Below, piece after piece: positions 8,772 through 17,228 of a stretch of DNA of 53,467 nucleotides (positions are counted from its first letter, which is position 1; each line of letters starts with the position of its first letter). The DNA lies in assembly GCF_019061365.1 (NCBI RefSeq), contig NZ_JAHPPD010000006.1, positions 1-53,467 of the forward strand, given 5' to 3'. A program made the translations under genes and the position numbers. This DNA is from Lentilactobacillus dabitei (lineage in GTDB: Bacteria; Bacillota; Bacilli; Lactobacillales; Lactobacillaceae). The notes under the pieces are model-generated. The model did no database searches and was not told the DNA's origin. It worked only from the letters and a program-made list of their open reading frames with translations.

Positions 8772-9502
8772 TGAGTGACACGAAACAAGTTGCATTAGTA
8801 ACCGGAGCTGCCAAGGGAATTGGCCTGGCAATCGCTAAACGGCTTTCAAGTGATGGGATGACAGTTGTGATTAACTCACACCATCCCTTAACTGACGAAG
8901 AGAAACAAAGCTTTTCAGACGCAGGCTTTTCATTTGATAATTTGGTTGGCGATGTGGCTAATGAAGCCGACGCTGAAAAAATGGTCGGCGAAGTTGTTGA
9001 AAAATACGGTCAAATTGACGTTCTGGTGAACAATGCCGGCATTACAAAGGACAAGTTGTTAAGCCGGTTAAAGTTAGCTGATTTTAAAGCCGTGATCGAC
9101 ACGAACCTGGTGGGTGCTTTTAACATGACCAAGTTTGCGATGAAATTCATGCAAAAGAGCCGCTCAGGGGCCATTGTGAACCTGTCCAGCATTTCTGGGT
9201 TACATGGTAATTTGGGTCAGGCAAATTATTCAGCCAGCAAGGCCGGACTAGTCGGTTTAACGAAGACCGCTGCCAGAGAGGGTGCCCTGAGAAATATTCG
9301 GTGTAACGCAGTTGCCCCCGGAATGGTTGCCACTGACATGACTGGTAAAATGAGCGAACGCCGACAAAAAGAATTTACGGATCAGATTCCGTTGAAACGA
9401 TTTGCCGAACCTGATGAGATTGCCGACGCGGTCGCATTTTTGATTCATAATCAGTACATCACTGGCCAAGTGGTCACGGTCGATGGCGGTTTAACAATTT
9501 AG
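8771..9502 (+). CDS. fabG: 3-oxoacyl-ACP reductase
   Basis: NADPH-dependent short-chain dehydrogenase that reduces 3-oxoacyl-ACP. 243 residues: TGAAKGIG nucleotide motif, NNAG (87-90), catalytic Ser140, Tyr153 and Lys157 (YSASK). Its start codon shares a base with the fabD stop. Confidence 0.95.
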   Translation: MSDTKQVALVTGAAKGIGLAIAKRLSSDGMTVVINSHHPLTDEEKQSFSDAGFSFDNLVGDVANEADAEKMVGEVVEKYGQIDVLVNNAGITKDKLLSRLKLADFKAVIDTNLVGAFNMTKFAMKFMQKSRSGAIVNLSSISGLHGNLGQANYSASKAGLVGLTKTAAREGALRNIRCNAVAPGMVATDMTGKMSERRQKEFTDQIPLKRFAEPDEIADAVAFLIHNQYITGQVVTVDGGLTI

Positions 9503-9523
9503 AGTTGTTGAAGGAGTAAATTA

Positions 9524-10753
9524 ATGAGCAGAGTAGTGATTACCGGAATGGGAATTGTTTCCCCAATTGGAAACGATGTTGAAAGTTTTTTGAAGAATTT
9601 ATTTGCTTCTAAAGTGGGCATTAATCCAATCACCAAATTTGACGCAGAGCCGACTGGCATTACCGTTGCTGGTGAGGTGAAAGACTTTGACCCGTTAAAA
9701 CGAGTTGATAAGAAGTTTGCCAAGCGAAATGACTTGTTCTGTACTTATGCACTGTATAGTGCCAAAGAAGCAATGGAGATGGCTGGTCTCACCGAAGACA
9801 ACATTGACCCCGAAGATCTTGGCGTGATTTATGGTTCTGGGATTGGTGGCTTGACCACCATTCAAGAACAGGTCATCAAGATGCATGATAAGAGTCCCAA
9901 GCGAGTATCCCCATTGTTTGTTCCGGATTCAATTATTAATATGGCGGCCGGTAACATTTCGATTGCTTTTAATGCGTTGAACACCAGCCAGGGAATTGTC
10001 ACCGCCTGTTCATCAGGAACTAACGCGATTGGAAATGCGTTTGAGTATATCAAGCAAGGCAAGGCGAAGGCCATTATTGCGGGTGGAACCGAAGCGTCAG
10101 TGAATGAAATTGGAATTTCTGGCTTCGCGGCCTTAACGGCATTGTCCAAAGCAACCGATCCGAAGAAAGCTTCAATTCCATTTGACAAGGATCGGAATGG
10201 ATTTGTGCTTGGTGAAGGTTCTGGAACTGTGATCCTTGAAGATTACGATCACGCCAAAGCCCGCCATGCCAATATTTTAGCTGAAATTGTTGGTTATGGA
10301 ACCACCAGCGACGCCTATCATATGACTGCCCCGGATCCAGAAGGCAAGGGTGCCATTCGAGCCATGCAACAAGCGGTTGATGAAGCCGGCATCGATGAAA
10401 CCGAAGTTGATTACATCAATGCTCACGGAACCAGCACCCATGCTAACGACAGCGCCGAATCTAAAGCTATCAAACAAGTCTTTGCCAAGAACGACCACGT
10501 TAAAGTCAGCAGTACCAAAGGGATGACTGGCCATGCACTGGGAGCTGCCGGCGCAATTGAAGCCGTTGCAACGATTGGCGCAATCCAGCATAACCAGATG
10601 CCCGTAAACGTCGGTGTGGTTAACCAAGACGAAGCCTGTGATATTGAGTTGGTTAACGACGACAATAAAAAAGCCCCCGTAAATTACGCAATTAGTAACT
10701 CATTTGGTTTTGGAGGCCATAACGCGGTAATTGCATTTAAGGGATGTGATTAA
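9524..10753 (+). CDS. fabF: 3-oxoacyl-ACP synthase II (elongating KAS)
   Basis: Elongates acyl-ACP with malonyl-ACP. 409 residues with the Cys-His-His triad: C162 in TACSSGTNAIG, H301 in NAHGTST and H337 in KGMTGHALGAAG. Shine-Dalgarno AAGGAG. Ends 3 bp before accB. Confidence 0.96.
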   Translation: MSRVVITGMGIVSPIGNDVESFLKNLFASKVGINPITKFDAEPTGITVAGEVKDFDPLKRVDKKFAKRNDLFCTYALYSAKEAMEMAGLTEDNIDPEDLGVIYGSGIGGLTTIQEQVIKMHDKSPKRVSPLFVPDSIINMAAGNISIAFNALNTSQGIVTACSSGTNAIGNAFEYIKQGKAKAIIAGGTEASVNEIGISGFAALTALSKATDPKKASIPFDKDRNGFVLGEGSGTVILEDYDHAKARHANILAEIVGYGTTSDAYHMTAPDPEGKGAIRAMQQAVDEAGIDETEVDYINAHGTSTHANDSAESKAIKQVFAKNDHVKVSSTKGMTGHALGAAGAIEAVATIGAIQHNQMPVNVGVVNQDEACDIELVNDDNKKAPVNYAISNSFGFGGHNAVIAFKGCD

Positions 10754-10756
10754 ACA

Positions 10757-11227
10757 ATGAATGAGAAAGAAATTGAACGCTTGCTTGAGAAATTTGATCA
10801 ATCATCACTGAAAGACTTCGAATTGACTCAGGATGACTTCAAATTAAAGTTGAGTAAACGTGAGCAGAATGACCGAGTTGTTGTTCAGCAGCCGACTAGT
10901 TCTAAAACGCCAGTCAGTGAAGTGCCAAAATCTACCAGTGCCAATTCTCAACCTGCTGGCGAGCCGCAACAGTCAGTCAAGGACAATGTTGCCGAAATTA
11001 AGGCACCGTTGGTCGGCGTCGTTTACTTTGCACCAAGTCCGGATAAACCGGTTTATAAAAAACAGGGTGACCACGTTGAAAAAGGTGAGGTCGTTTGTGT
11101 GATTGAAGCCATGAAGATAATCAACGAGGTCAAGAGCGATGTCACTGGAACAATTTCTAATATTTTAGTTGACGATGGGAGCATGGTCGAATATGACCAG
11201 CCGATTTTTCAAGTCACGAAGGGGTAA
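10757..11227 (+). CDS. accB: Biotin carboxyl carrier protein of acetyl-CoA carboxylase
   Basis: Carries carboxybiotin between AccC and AccDA. 156 residues: N-terminal helix, a Pro/Ser/Gln-rich linker (about 41-75) and a biotinyl domain with Lys120 in EAMKI as the attachment site. The ligase BirA and importer BioY lie at the end of the same cluster. Confidence 0.95.
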   Translation: MNEKEIERLLEKFDQSSLKDFELTQDDFKLKLSKREQNDRVVVQQPTSSKTPVSEVPKSTSANSQPAGEPQQSVKDNVAEIKAPLVGVVYFAPSPDKPVYKKQGDHVEKGEVVCVIEAMKIINEVKSDVTGTISNILVDDGSMVEYDQPIFQVTKG

Positions 11228-11231
11228 TTAA

Positions 11232-11648
11232 ATGAAACCAGCAGTAAATGATGTCATTCCACAGCGTTATCCCTTTGAAATGATTGATAAGTTTATTGAT
11301 GTTCAACCAGGAGTTTCAGCCTCAGCCATTAAGCTGATTTCGATTAATGAGTGGTTCTTTGCCAACCAAACGAGTAGTCGATTAGCAGTGCCACGCCCAA
11401 TTATGATCGAGGCAATGGCTCAAACCGGGGTTGCGGCGATTTTGTCGATTCCTGAAAATAAAGGGAAGAATGTCTTTTTCGGTGGAATCAAGAATGCCAC
11501 TTTTCAAGATGACTTTCGACCCGGTGACAAGTTGGAATTTGAAGTTGTCATGAAAAAATTGAAACGGAATATTGGCTTGGGTCACGGGACGATTCATCGT
11601 GATGGCCAATCAATTTGTGAAGCTGATTTAATTTTTGCAGTTGAATGA
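11232..11648 (+). CDS. FabZ-like hot-dog protein lacking the catalytic motif
   Basis: 138 residues, aligning without gaps to the FabZ at 5620 through NE-FF and IE-AQ landmarks. The catalytic His is Gln46 here, and the whole [10 protein letters not shown] loop is replaced by a QTSSRLAVPR stretch. The Glu equivalent (Glu60 in MIEAMAQ) and the overall fold pattern remain. A gene at this place between accB and accC is commonly named fabZ2 in lactobacilli. As read, it should not dehydrate by the normal His/Glu mechanism; it may be a structural partner or bind acyl chains. Intact frame, good spacing and operon position argue against a pseudogene. Confidence 0.85.
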   Translation: MKPAVNDVIPQRYPFEMIDKFIDVQPGVSASAIKLISINEWFFANQTSSRLAVPRPIMIEAMAQTGVAAILSIPENKGKNVFFGGIKNATFQDDFRPGDKLEFEVVMKKLKRNIGLGHGTIHRDGQSICEADLIFAVE

Positions 11649-11661
11649 CGGAGGTGAGCAG

Positions 11662-13041
11662 ATGTTTAAAAAAGTATTAGTGGCTAATCGTGGTGAAATT
11701 GCCGTCCAAATTATTCGGGCACTGCACGATATGGGCATCACGGCGGTAGCAGTCTATTCTAGTGCTGATAAAGACAGTTTGTTCGTTCACTTAGCTGATG
11801 AGGCAATCTGTATTGGTGGGCCACAACCGACCGAGTCGTATCTCAATATGGCTCAAATCATTAGTGCTGCTAACCTGACTGGGTGTGAAGCAATTCATCC
11901 TGGCTACGGATTCTTGTCAGAGAACGCCGAATTTGCGGAACTCTGCGAAACCTGTCATATCAAGTTTGTCGGTCCCAGTCACGAATTGATTTCGCTGATG
12001 GGAGATAAATCAAATGCCAGAGAAGCCATGGAAAAAGCTGGCGTGCCAGTAATTCCTGGTAGCCAGGGAGTTGTCAAAACAACCAGTCAAGCAGAAACAG
12101 TTGCAGAAAAAATTGGCTTCCCAGTCTTATTGAAGTCAGCTGCAGGTGGCGGTGGTAAGGGAATTCGTGAGGTTGATCGACCAGAAGATCTTCGTAGTGC
12201 CTTCGAGCAGACTCAACAAGAAGCCCGGGTATCGTACAACAACGATGATATTTATGTCGAAAAATTGATTCGAAATGCCAAACACGTCGAAATGCAAGTC
12301 ATTGCCGATGAATTTAACCACGTGGTCTATCTGCCAGAGCGGGATTGTTCCCTTCAGCGGAACCACCAAAAGGTGATCGAGGAAAGCCCCTGTGTCCTGA
12401 TTTCACCGACTGAACGGAAAAAATTGGGCGAAATTGTTGCCAATGCAACTTTAAAATTAGGCTATACCAATACAGGGACCTATGAATTCTTGATGGCCGA
12501 AGACCACCACTTTTACTTCATGGAAATGAACACCAGACTTCAAGTTGAGCACACGATTACCGAAGAAGTGACCGGTATCGAATTGGTTAAAGCCCAGCTG
12601 AAGGTTGCTGATGGGCAAGAGTTGCCATTTACGCAAGCAGATGCAGCCGTAAAGGGACATGCCCTTGAGTGTCGCCTCAACGCCGAAGATCCTAGTCATA
12701 ACTTCGCTCCCCGACCAGGTCGGATTAATCGTTTGTTCTTTCCGGCTGGGTCACTCGGAGTTCGAATTGATTCCGGGGTCGCCCAGGGAAGCTTTATTTC
12801 ACCATTCTATGATTCAATGATTGCCAAAGTGATCGTTCATTTGAATGATCGGAATACCGTAATTGCCAAGATGAATCGAATTCTAGGGGAACTCGAGATC
12901 AATGGGGTAGTGACTAATCAAACCTTCTTAAAGTATTTGATTAACACTGCTGAATTTAATTCCGGCCAGTATTCAACCAACTTTATCGAAAATCAGGTTT
13001 TAACGAACAAGGAGGGATTCCATGTTGCAGAGTCGGTTTAA
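11662..13041 (+). CDS. accC: Biotin carboxylase subunit of acetyl-CoA carboxylase
   Basis: ATP-grasp enzyme that carboxylates biotin on AccB. 459 residues from the ATG at 11662, which follows GGAGGTGAG; the in-frame TTG at 11635 lies in the end of the preceding gene. Motifs: KVLVANRGEIA at the N-terminus, the glycine-rich SAAGGGGKGIR ATP loop and MNTRLQVEHTITEE of the active site. Overlaps accD by 20 bp. Confidence 0.96.
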   Translation: MFKKVLVANRGEIAVQIIRALHDMGITAVAVYSSADKDSLFVHLADEAICIGGPQPTESYLNMAQIISAANLTGCEAIHPGYGFLSENAEFAELCETCHIKFVGPSHELISLMGDKSNAREAMEKAGVPVIPGSQGVVKTTSQAETVAEKIGFPVLLKSAAGGGGKGIREVDRPEDLRSAFEQTQQEARVSYNNDDIYVEKLIRNAKHVEMQVIADEFNHVVYLPERDCSLQRNHQKVIEESPCVLISPTERKKLGEIVANATLKLGYTNTGTYEFLMAEDHHFYFMEMNTRLQVEHTITEEVTGIELVKAQLKVADGQELPFTQADAAVKGHALECRLNAEDPSHNFAPRPGRINRLFFPAGSLGVRIDSGVAQGSFISPFYDSMIAKVIVHLNDRNTVIAKMNRILGELEINGVVTNQTFLKYLINTAEFNSGQYSTNFIENQVLTNKEGFHVAESV

Positions 13042-13864
13042 AATGCCCAGTCATGACGAATTAGTCAAACGAATGGATGCAATCCCCGACCATGTACTGC
13101 GGGAATGCCCAATTTGTCATGCCAAGTTTTTATCGATGAGGTTGGGCCGTGACCATACGTGTCCAAAGTGTGGGTATGGTTTTCGGATTTTGGCCAAACG
13201 GCGTGTCAAGATCACATTTGATAAGTTCACTGAAATTGATCAAAATATCACGGTTCCTGATCGATACACTGATGAGAAGTATCGAGCTAAGATTGCCAAA
13301 GCCAAGAAAGTAACTGGTCTTAACGAAAGTGTGCTGACTGGAATTGGGTCGCTGAATAAGCAACAGGTTGCTGTGGGCATTATGGATCCATTTTGGATCA
13401 TGGGTAGTCTGGGCAGTGCAACCGGTGAAAAAATTACCCGGTTGTTTGAACTGGCCACTCGAAAGGATTTACCAGTGGTCATGTTCACCTCTTCAGGTGG
13501 TGCTCGGATGCAGGAAGGCCTACACTCCTTGATGCAAATGGCAAAGGTTTCCAGTGCCGTTGCGGAACATAGTGCGGCTGGGTTATTGTACATCGTGGTT
13601 CTTTGCGATCCAACGACTGGTGGGGTGACTGCCAGTTTTGCAATGGACGGGGACATCATTTTAGCTGAACCACATGCTTTAGTGGGATTTGCCGGTCGTC
13701 GTGTAATCGAACAAACAATCATGCAAACACCCCCAAAAGATTTTCAAAGCGCTGAAACCGTCATGAAACATGGCTTCATTGATCAGATTGTAAAACGGTC
13801 CGACATGAAGAAAACACTGACCCAACTCCTCCGCTTACATACAAAGGAGAATGCATATGGTTAA
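13022..13864 (+). CDS. accD: Carboxyltransferase beta subunit of acetyl-CoA carboxylase
   Basis: Transfers the carboxyl group from biotin to acetyl-CoA together with AccA. 280 residues with an N-terminal zinc ribbon (C29, C32, C47, C50) and a crotonase-type core containing FTSSGGARMQEG. Starts inside accC after AAGGAGGG and overlaps accA by 8 bp, so the subunits are translationally coupled. Confidence 0.95.
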   Translation: MLQSRFKMPSHDELVKRMDAIPDHVLRECPICHAKFLSMRLGRDHTCPKCGYGFRILAKRRVKITFDKFTEIDQNITVPDRYTDEKYRAKIAKAKKVTGLNESVLTGIGSLNKQQVAVGIMDPFWIMGSLGSATGEKITRLFELATRKDLPVVMFTSSGGARMQEGLHSLMQMAKVSSAVAEHSAAGLLYIVVLCDPTTGGVTASFAMDGDIILAEPHALVGFAGRRVIEQTIMQTPPKDFQSAETVMKHGFIDQIVKRSDMKKTLTQLLRLHTKENAYG

Positions 13865-14627
13865 TAAAACAGCCTATCAGCGGGTTCAAGGTGCTCGTAG
13901 AAAAGATAAAATTTCGACTGCAGAGCTGATTCATGGTTTGACAACTGACTTCTTTGAGCTCCATGGCGATCGATTAGAGGCGGATGATCACGCGTTGATT
14001 GGTGGAGTTGGTTTGTTGAACAACCGGCCAATCACGGTTGTGGGTATCCAAAAGGGCGCTGATACTGACGAGAATATTGACCGTCATTTTGGGAGTTCGA
14101 CGCCACAAGGTTATCGCAAAGCACTACGCTTAATGAAGCAAGCTGAAAAATTCCACCGGCCCATTTTGGCGTTGGTTAATACACCAGGCGCCTGGCCAGA
14201 CGTGGAATCCGAATATCATGGTCAGGGCTCAGCAGTTGCTCAATGTATCATTCAGGGGATGCAGCTCAAGGTACCTTATATCAGTATCATTGTTGGCGAA
14301 GGTGGGAGCGGGGGAGCTCTCGCCTTGGCATGTGGTGATCAGGTGTTGATGTTTGAGGACAGTATTTACTCCGTTCTCTCGCCCGAAGGCTATGCAAGTA
14401 TTATGTGGAAAGATTCTTCAAAGGTGCAACAGGCTGCCGAAGAACTTGGGTTAACTCCAGAGAGTTTACTGAAAGATGGTATTATTAATCAAATTATTCA
14501 TGAATATAAACCTGGTGATGATTTAAGTGATTTGCGCGACTTCTTGGACAAACAGTTTACCGAACTCGAGAATTTGCCAATGAGCGAATTAATTGAACAG
14601 AGACAACGACGGTTTAGAAATTATTAA
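13857..14627 (+). CDS. accA: Carboxyltransferase alpha subunit of acetyl-CoA carboxylase
   Basis: Partner of AccD. 256 residues, shorter than the E. coli protein as usual for this group. Visible motifs: ELHGDR, GIQKGAD, TPGAWP and GEGGSGGALALA. The ATG at 13857 is preferred over 13851 because the AAAGGAG Shine-Dalgarno ends only two bases before the latter. Confidence 0.94.
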   Translation: MVNKTAYQRVQGARRKDKISTAELIHGLTTDFFELHGDRLEADDHALIGGVGLLNNRPITVVGIQKGADTDENIDRHFGSSTPQGYRKALRLMKQAEKFHRPILALVNTPGAWPDVESEYHGQGSAVAQCIIQGMQLKVPYISIIVGEGGSGGALALACGDQVLMFEDSIYSVLSPEGYASIMWKDSSKVQQAAEELGLTPESLLKDGIINQIIHEYKPGDDLSDLRDFLDKQFTELENLPMSELIEQRQRRFRNY

Positions 14628-14652
14628 TTAAAAATAAAATGGAGGCCCAATC

Positions 14653-15411
14653 ATGAGTGGCTTTTTAGATGGTAAAACAATCGTAATCATGGGGGTTGCG
14701 AATAAGCGAAGCATTGCTTGGGGATGTACTCAGGCAATTATGAACCAGGGCGCAAAAGTTGTCCTGACGTATCAAAATGATCGGATCAAGAAGAGTCTGA
14801 AGCGCTTTGTTCCCGAAGACCTGGACTTACTTGAATGTGACGTTTCAGAAGATGAAAACATTGAAAAGGCGTTCGCTGAAATTGGCGACCGCTATGGTAA
14901 GATTGACGGTGTCATTCATGCCATTGCTTATGCTGACAAGGATACATTGACTTCTGGATTGGTTAATACCACTAAAGATGGGTATGATTTAGCCCAAAAT
15001 ATCAGTGCTTATTCATTAATCGCAGTTGCCAGATATGCTCAACCAGTGCTGAACAATCCAGCCAGCATCTTGACGTTGACTTACTTTGGTTCCACTCGGA
15101 CAATCCCTAATTACAATATGATGGGCGTTGCCAAAGCCGCTTTGGAAGCCAACGTCCGTTATTTGGCATCAGATTTAGGTGCGACTGGTATTCGAGTGAA
15201 CGCAATTTCTGCTGGGGCCGTTAAGACATTGGCAGTTACTGGGATTAAACATCATGGCGAGTTATTAAAAGAATCCGAATCACGGACAGTTGATCAAAAG
15301 AGTGTTACAACTGATGAAATTGGTAACGTTGCTGCCTTTTTGATGAGTGATTTGTCAACTGGAATGACCGGCGATGTGGTATATGTTGATAAGGGCGTTC
15401 ATCTGATTTAA
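14653..15411 (+). CDS. fabI: Enoyl-ACP reductase (FabI type)
   Basis: Completes each elongation cycle by reducing the enoyl-ACP with NAD(P)H. 252 residues of SDR fold with the FabI signature Tyr154-x6-Lys161 (YNMMGVAK) and the N-terminal GVANKRSIAWG nucleotide loop. FabI is the likely triclosan-sensitive reductase; no fabK is seen in the window. Confidence 0.94.
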   Translation: MSGFLDGKTIVIMGVANKRSIAWGCTQAIMNQGAKVVLTYQNDRIKKSLKRFVPEDLDLLECDVSEDENIEKAFAEIGDRYGKIDGVIHAIAYADKDTLTSGLVNTTKDGYDLAQNISAYSLIAVARYAQPVLNNPASILTLTYFGSTRTIPNYNMMGVAKAALEANVRYLASDLGATGIRVNAISAGAVKTLAVTGIKHHGELLKESESRTVDQKSVTTDEIGNVAAFLMSDLSTGMTGDVVYVDKGVHLI

Positions 15412-15458
15412 TCAGGACGGTCAATTGTCAAAGCCGGCGAGGAAAATGAGGTAATAAA

Positions 15459-16448
15459 ATGGCGGATCATCAATCACAGATTTTACGAGCATTATTGGAA
15501 CTGGATAACCGTTATATTTCCGGAAATGAACTTGCTCGGCACTTCAACATCAGTCGGCCGGCCGTTTATAATAACATTCAAAAGCTTAAGCAAAAGGGGC
15601 ATCTGATTGAGACGAAGAAGGGCTTGGGATACAGCTATCAGAAGTCAAAATGTTTTGATGCTCAAGTGATCGATCATTATCGAGTGACAACTTACCCGGT
15701 CAGAACGCACGTGTTTGATCGGCTAACTTCAACCAATGATTACGCTAAGCAGTACGGCACCGAAAAAACGGTGTACAAGCCCCAGATCTTCGTGACGGAT
15801 ACCCAGACGAAAGGGCGTGGGCGCTTGGGTCGGCGATTTTATTCACCAGCCAAGACCGGTATCTATATGAGCCTGCTGATTCCGATTCAAACTCGCCAAA
15901 CGTTGCATTCCGGGTTAATCACAACTGGCACAGCCGTCTGTGTAGTTCGTTCACTTCAACCCTTTTTTCCACAGGTCGATTTTCGCGTGAAATGGGTCAA
16001 TGATATTCTTGCTCATGACAAAAAATGTGGTGGGATTTTGACTGAGACAACTGCCAGTCTTGAAGATGGCTCTCATGAAAATGTGATCGTGGGGATTGGT
16101 CTCAACGTTGATTCAGATGACTTTCCGGATCCGATTAAACACAAAGCCGGCGCAATTGTTGCTCATAGCCAAATTGACCGCAATAAGATTGTGGCCAAGA
16201 TTATCGACAATTTCTTTTACATGTATCAAACTTACCAAACTGGCAATTTTTTGTCGGAATATGCGCAATTATCAGATATCCTGGGTCGAAAGATTCGGGT
16301 CGAAATGGGCAGCCGGGTCTATCTGGGCATTGCTGATCATTTCGATAATGAAGGGGCATTGGTGATGAACACTGATTCAGGGCAGCTGACAGTTTCTAGT
16401 GGTGAAGTGACGAAAGTTTATTTACCAGAGAATGGTTATACTGGCTGA
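15459..16448 (+). CDS. birA: Bifunctional biotin-protein ligase and biotin repressor
   Basis: Activates biotin to biotinyl-AMP, loads it onto AccB, and as holo-form represses biotin genes. 329 residues: N-terminal winged helix (SGNELARHFNISRPAVYNNIQKL, in two pieces about residues 21-45), ligase core with GRGRLGR and KWVNDI, and an SH3-like C-terminal domain. Placed 47 bp after fabI and before bioY, whose upstream region holds a candidate BirA operator. Confidence 0.93.
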   Translation: MADHQSQILRALLELDNRYISGNELARHFNISRPAVYNNIQKLKQKGHLIETKKGLGYSYQKSKCFDAQVIDHYRVTTYPVRTHVFDRLTSTNDYAKQYGTEKTVYKPQIFVTDTQTKGRGRLGRRFYSPAKTGIYMSLLIPIQTRQTLHSGLITTGTAVCVVRSLQPFFPQVDFRVKWVNDILAHDKKCGGILTETTASLEDGSHENVIVGIGLNVDSDDFPDPIKHKAGAIVAHSQIDRNKIVAKIIDNFFYMYQTYQTGNFLSEYAQLSDILGRKIRVEMGSRVYLGIADHFDNEGALVMNTDSGQLTVSSGEVTKVYLPENGYTG

Positions 16449-16467
16449 GCTAATCCATTACATTTAT

Positions 16468-16502
16468 GGTTAACTTGGATTGGGGTTCACTTAACCGTTA
16501 AC
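16468..16502. promoter_or_regulatory. Candidate BirA operator before bioY
   Basis: GGTTAA (16468-16473), a 17-bp spacer and TTAACC (16491-16496), followed by a further GTTAAC (16497-16502). Widely spaced GTTAAC-type half-sites are the known form of BirA operators in Firmicutes. Location between birA and bioY supports it. Confidence 0.5.
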
Positions 16503-16521
16503 AACTCATAGGAGCGTTTAG

Positions 16522-17064
16522 ATGAAAATCAGAGAAATTGTTCAAACGGCACTGATTACTGCAACCATTATTATTTTGGGAATGATCCCACCGTTACCAC
16601 TTGGTTTCATTCCGGTTCCAATTGTGATGCAGAATTTGGGAATCATGTTAGCAGCCGTGATTTTAGGACCCAAAAAAGGAACCCTGGCGATTTTCGGGTT
16701 CCTCTTGCTGGCGTTGATTGGTTTTCCAGTGCTCAGTGGTGGTCAGGCAGGGCCTGCAGTTTTTGCCGGACCAACTGGCGGCTATTTGCTCGGGTGGTTA
16801 TTAACGCCACTCATGATCGGCTATGGTCTTTCCCGGCCATTTATTAACCGTCGTTGGAGTCGATTAAGTATTATCTGGTTCGCCGGCGTCTTATTGGTCG
16901 ATGTTATCGGCTCAGTCTGGTTATGGCTGGTCAGCCCGATTTCATTGATTGGGTCACTCGTGTCAAATTTGGCATTTATTCCGGCGGATACATTGAAAGC
17001 AGTGGCTGTTTATTTGGTGGCCGGGAGAATGCGGATTTGGAATAAAGAAACCACTCGTTTATAA
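16522..17064 (+). CDS. bioY: Biotin transporter substrate-binding subunit BioY
   Basis: Hydrophobic 180-residue S-component of an ECF-type biotin transporter, with about five to six membrane helices. The family features GFIPVPIVMQNLGIMLA near the N-terminus and GPTGGYLLGW in the middle are present. No ECF ATPase genes are near, so it would use the shared ECF module. Biotin supply fits the neighbouring birA and acc genes. Confidence 0.92.
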   Translation: MKIREIVQTALITATIIILGMIPPLPLGFIPVPIVMQNLGIMLAAVILGPKKGTLAIFGFLLLALIGFPVLSGGQAGPAVFAGPTGGYLLGWLLTPLMIGYGLSRPFINRRWSRLSIIWFAGVLLVDVIGSVWLWLVSPISLIGSLVSNLAFIPADTLKAVAVYLVAGRMRIWNKETTRL

Positions 17065-17083
17065 GAATACAAAAATTGATAGT

Positions 17084-17158
17084 GTCCGACAGATAAGGCT
17101 CATCATTCGAAATTCGAGAATTTGAATTTCGGATGATGGGCCTTATCTAGTAACGGAC
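17084..17158. terminator. Long hairpin between convergent genes, possible two-way terminator
   Basis: Nested pairing: GTCCG with CGGAC, GATAAGGC (17092-17099) with GCCTTATC (17140-17147), CATCAT with ATGATG, CGAAATTC (17108-17115) with GAATTTCG (17124-17131). It lies between bioY (rightward) and the next leftward gene. Neither side has a clear T run, so termination is inferred from position and stem length. Confidence 0.5.
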
Positions 17159-17228
17159 GATTTTAAAGTGGCTTTATTCAGAATTTCAAGGGAACTGAGA
17201 AGTCGCTTGATTGTTGACGAGGTTGAAT

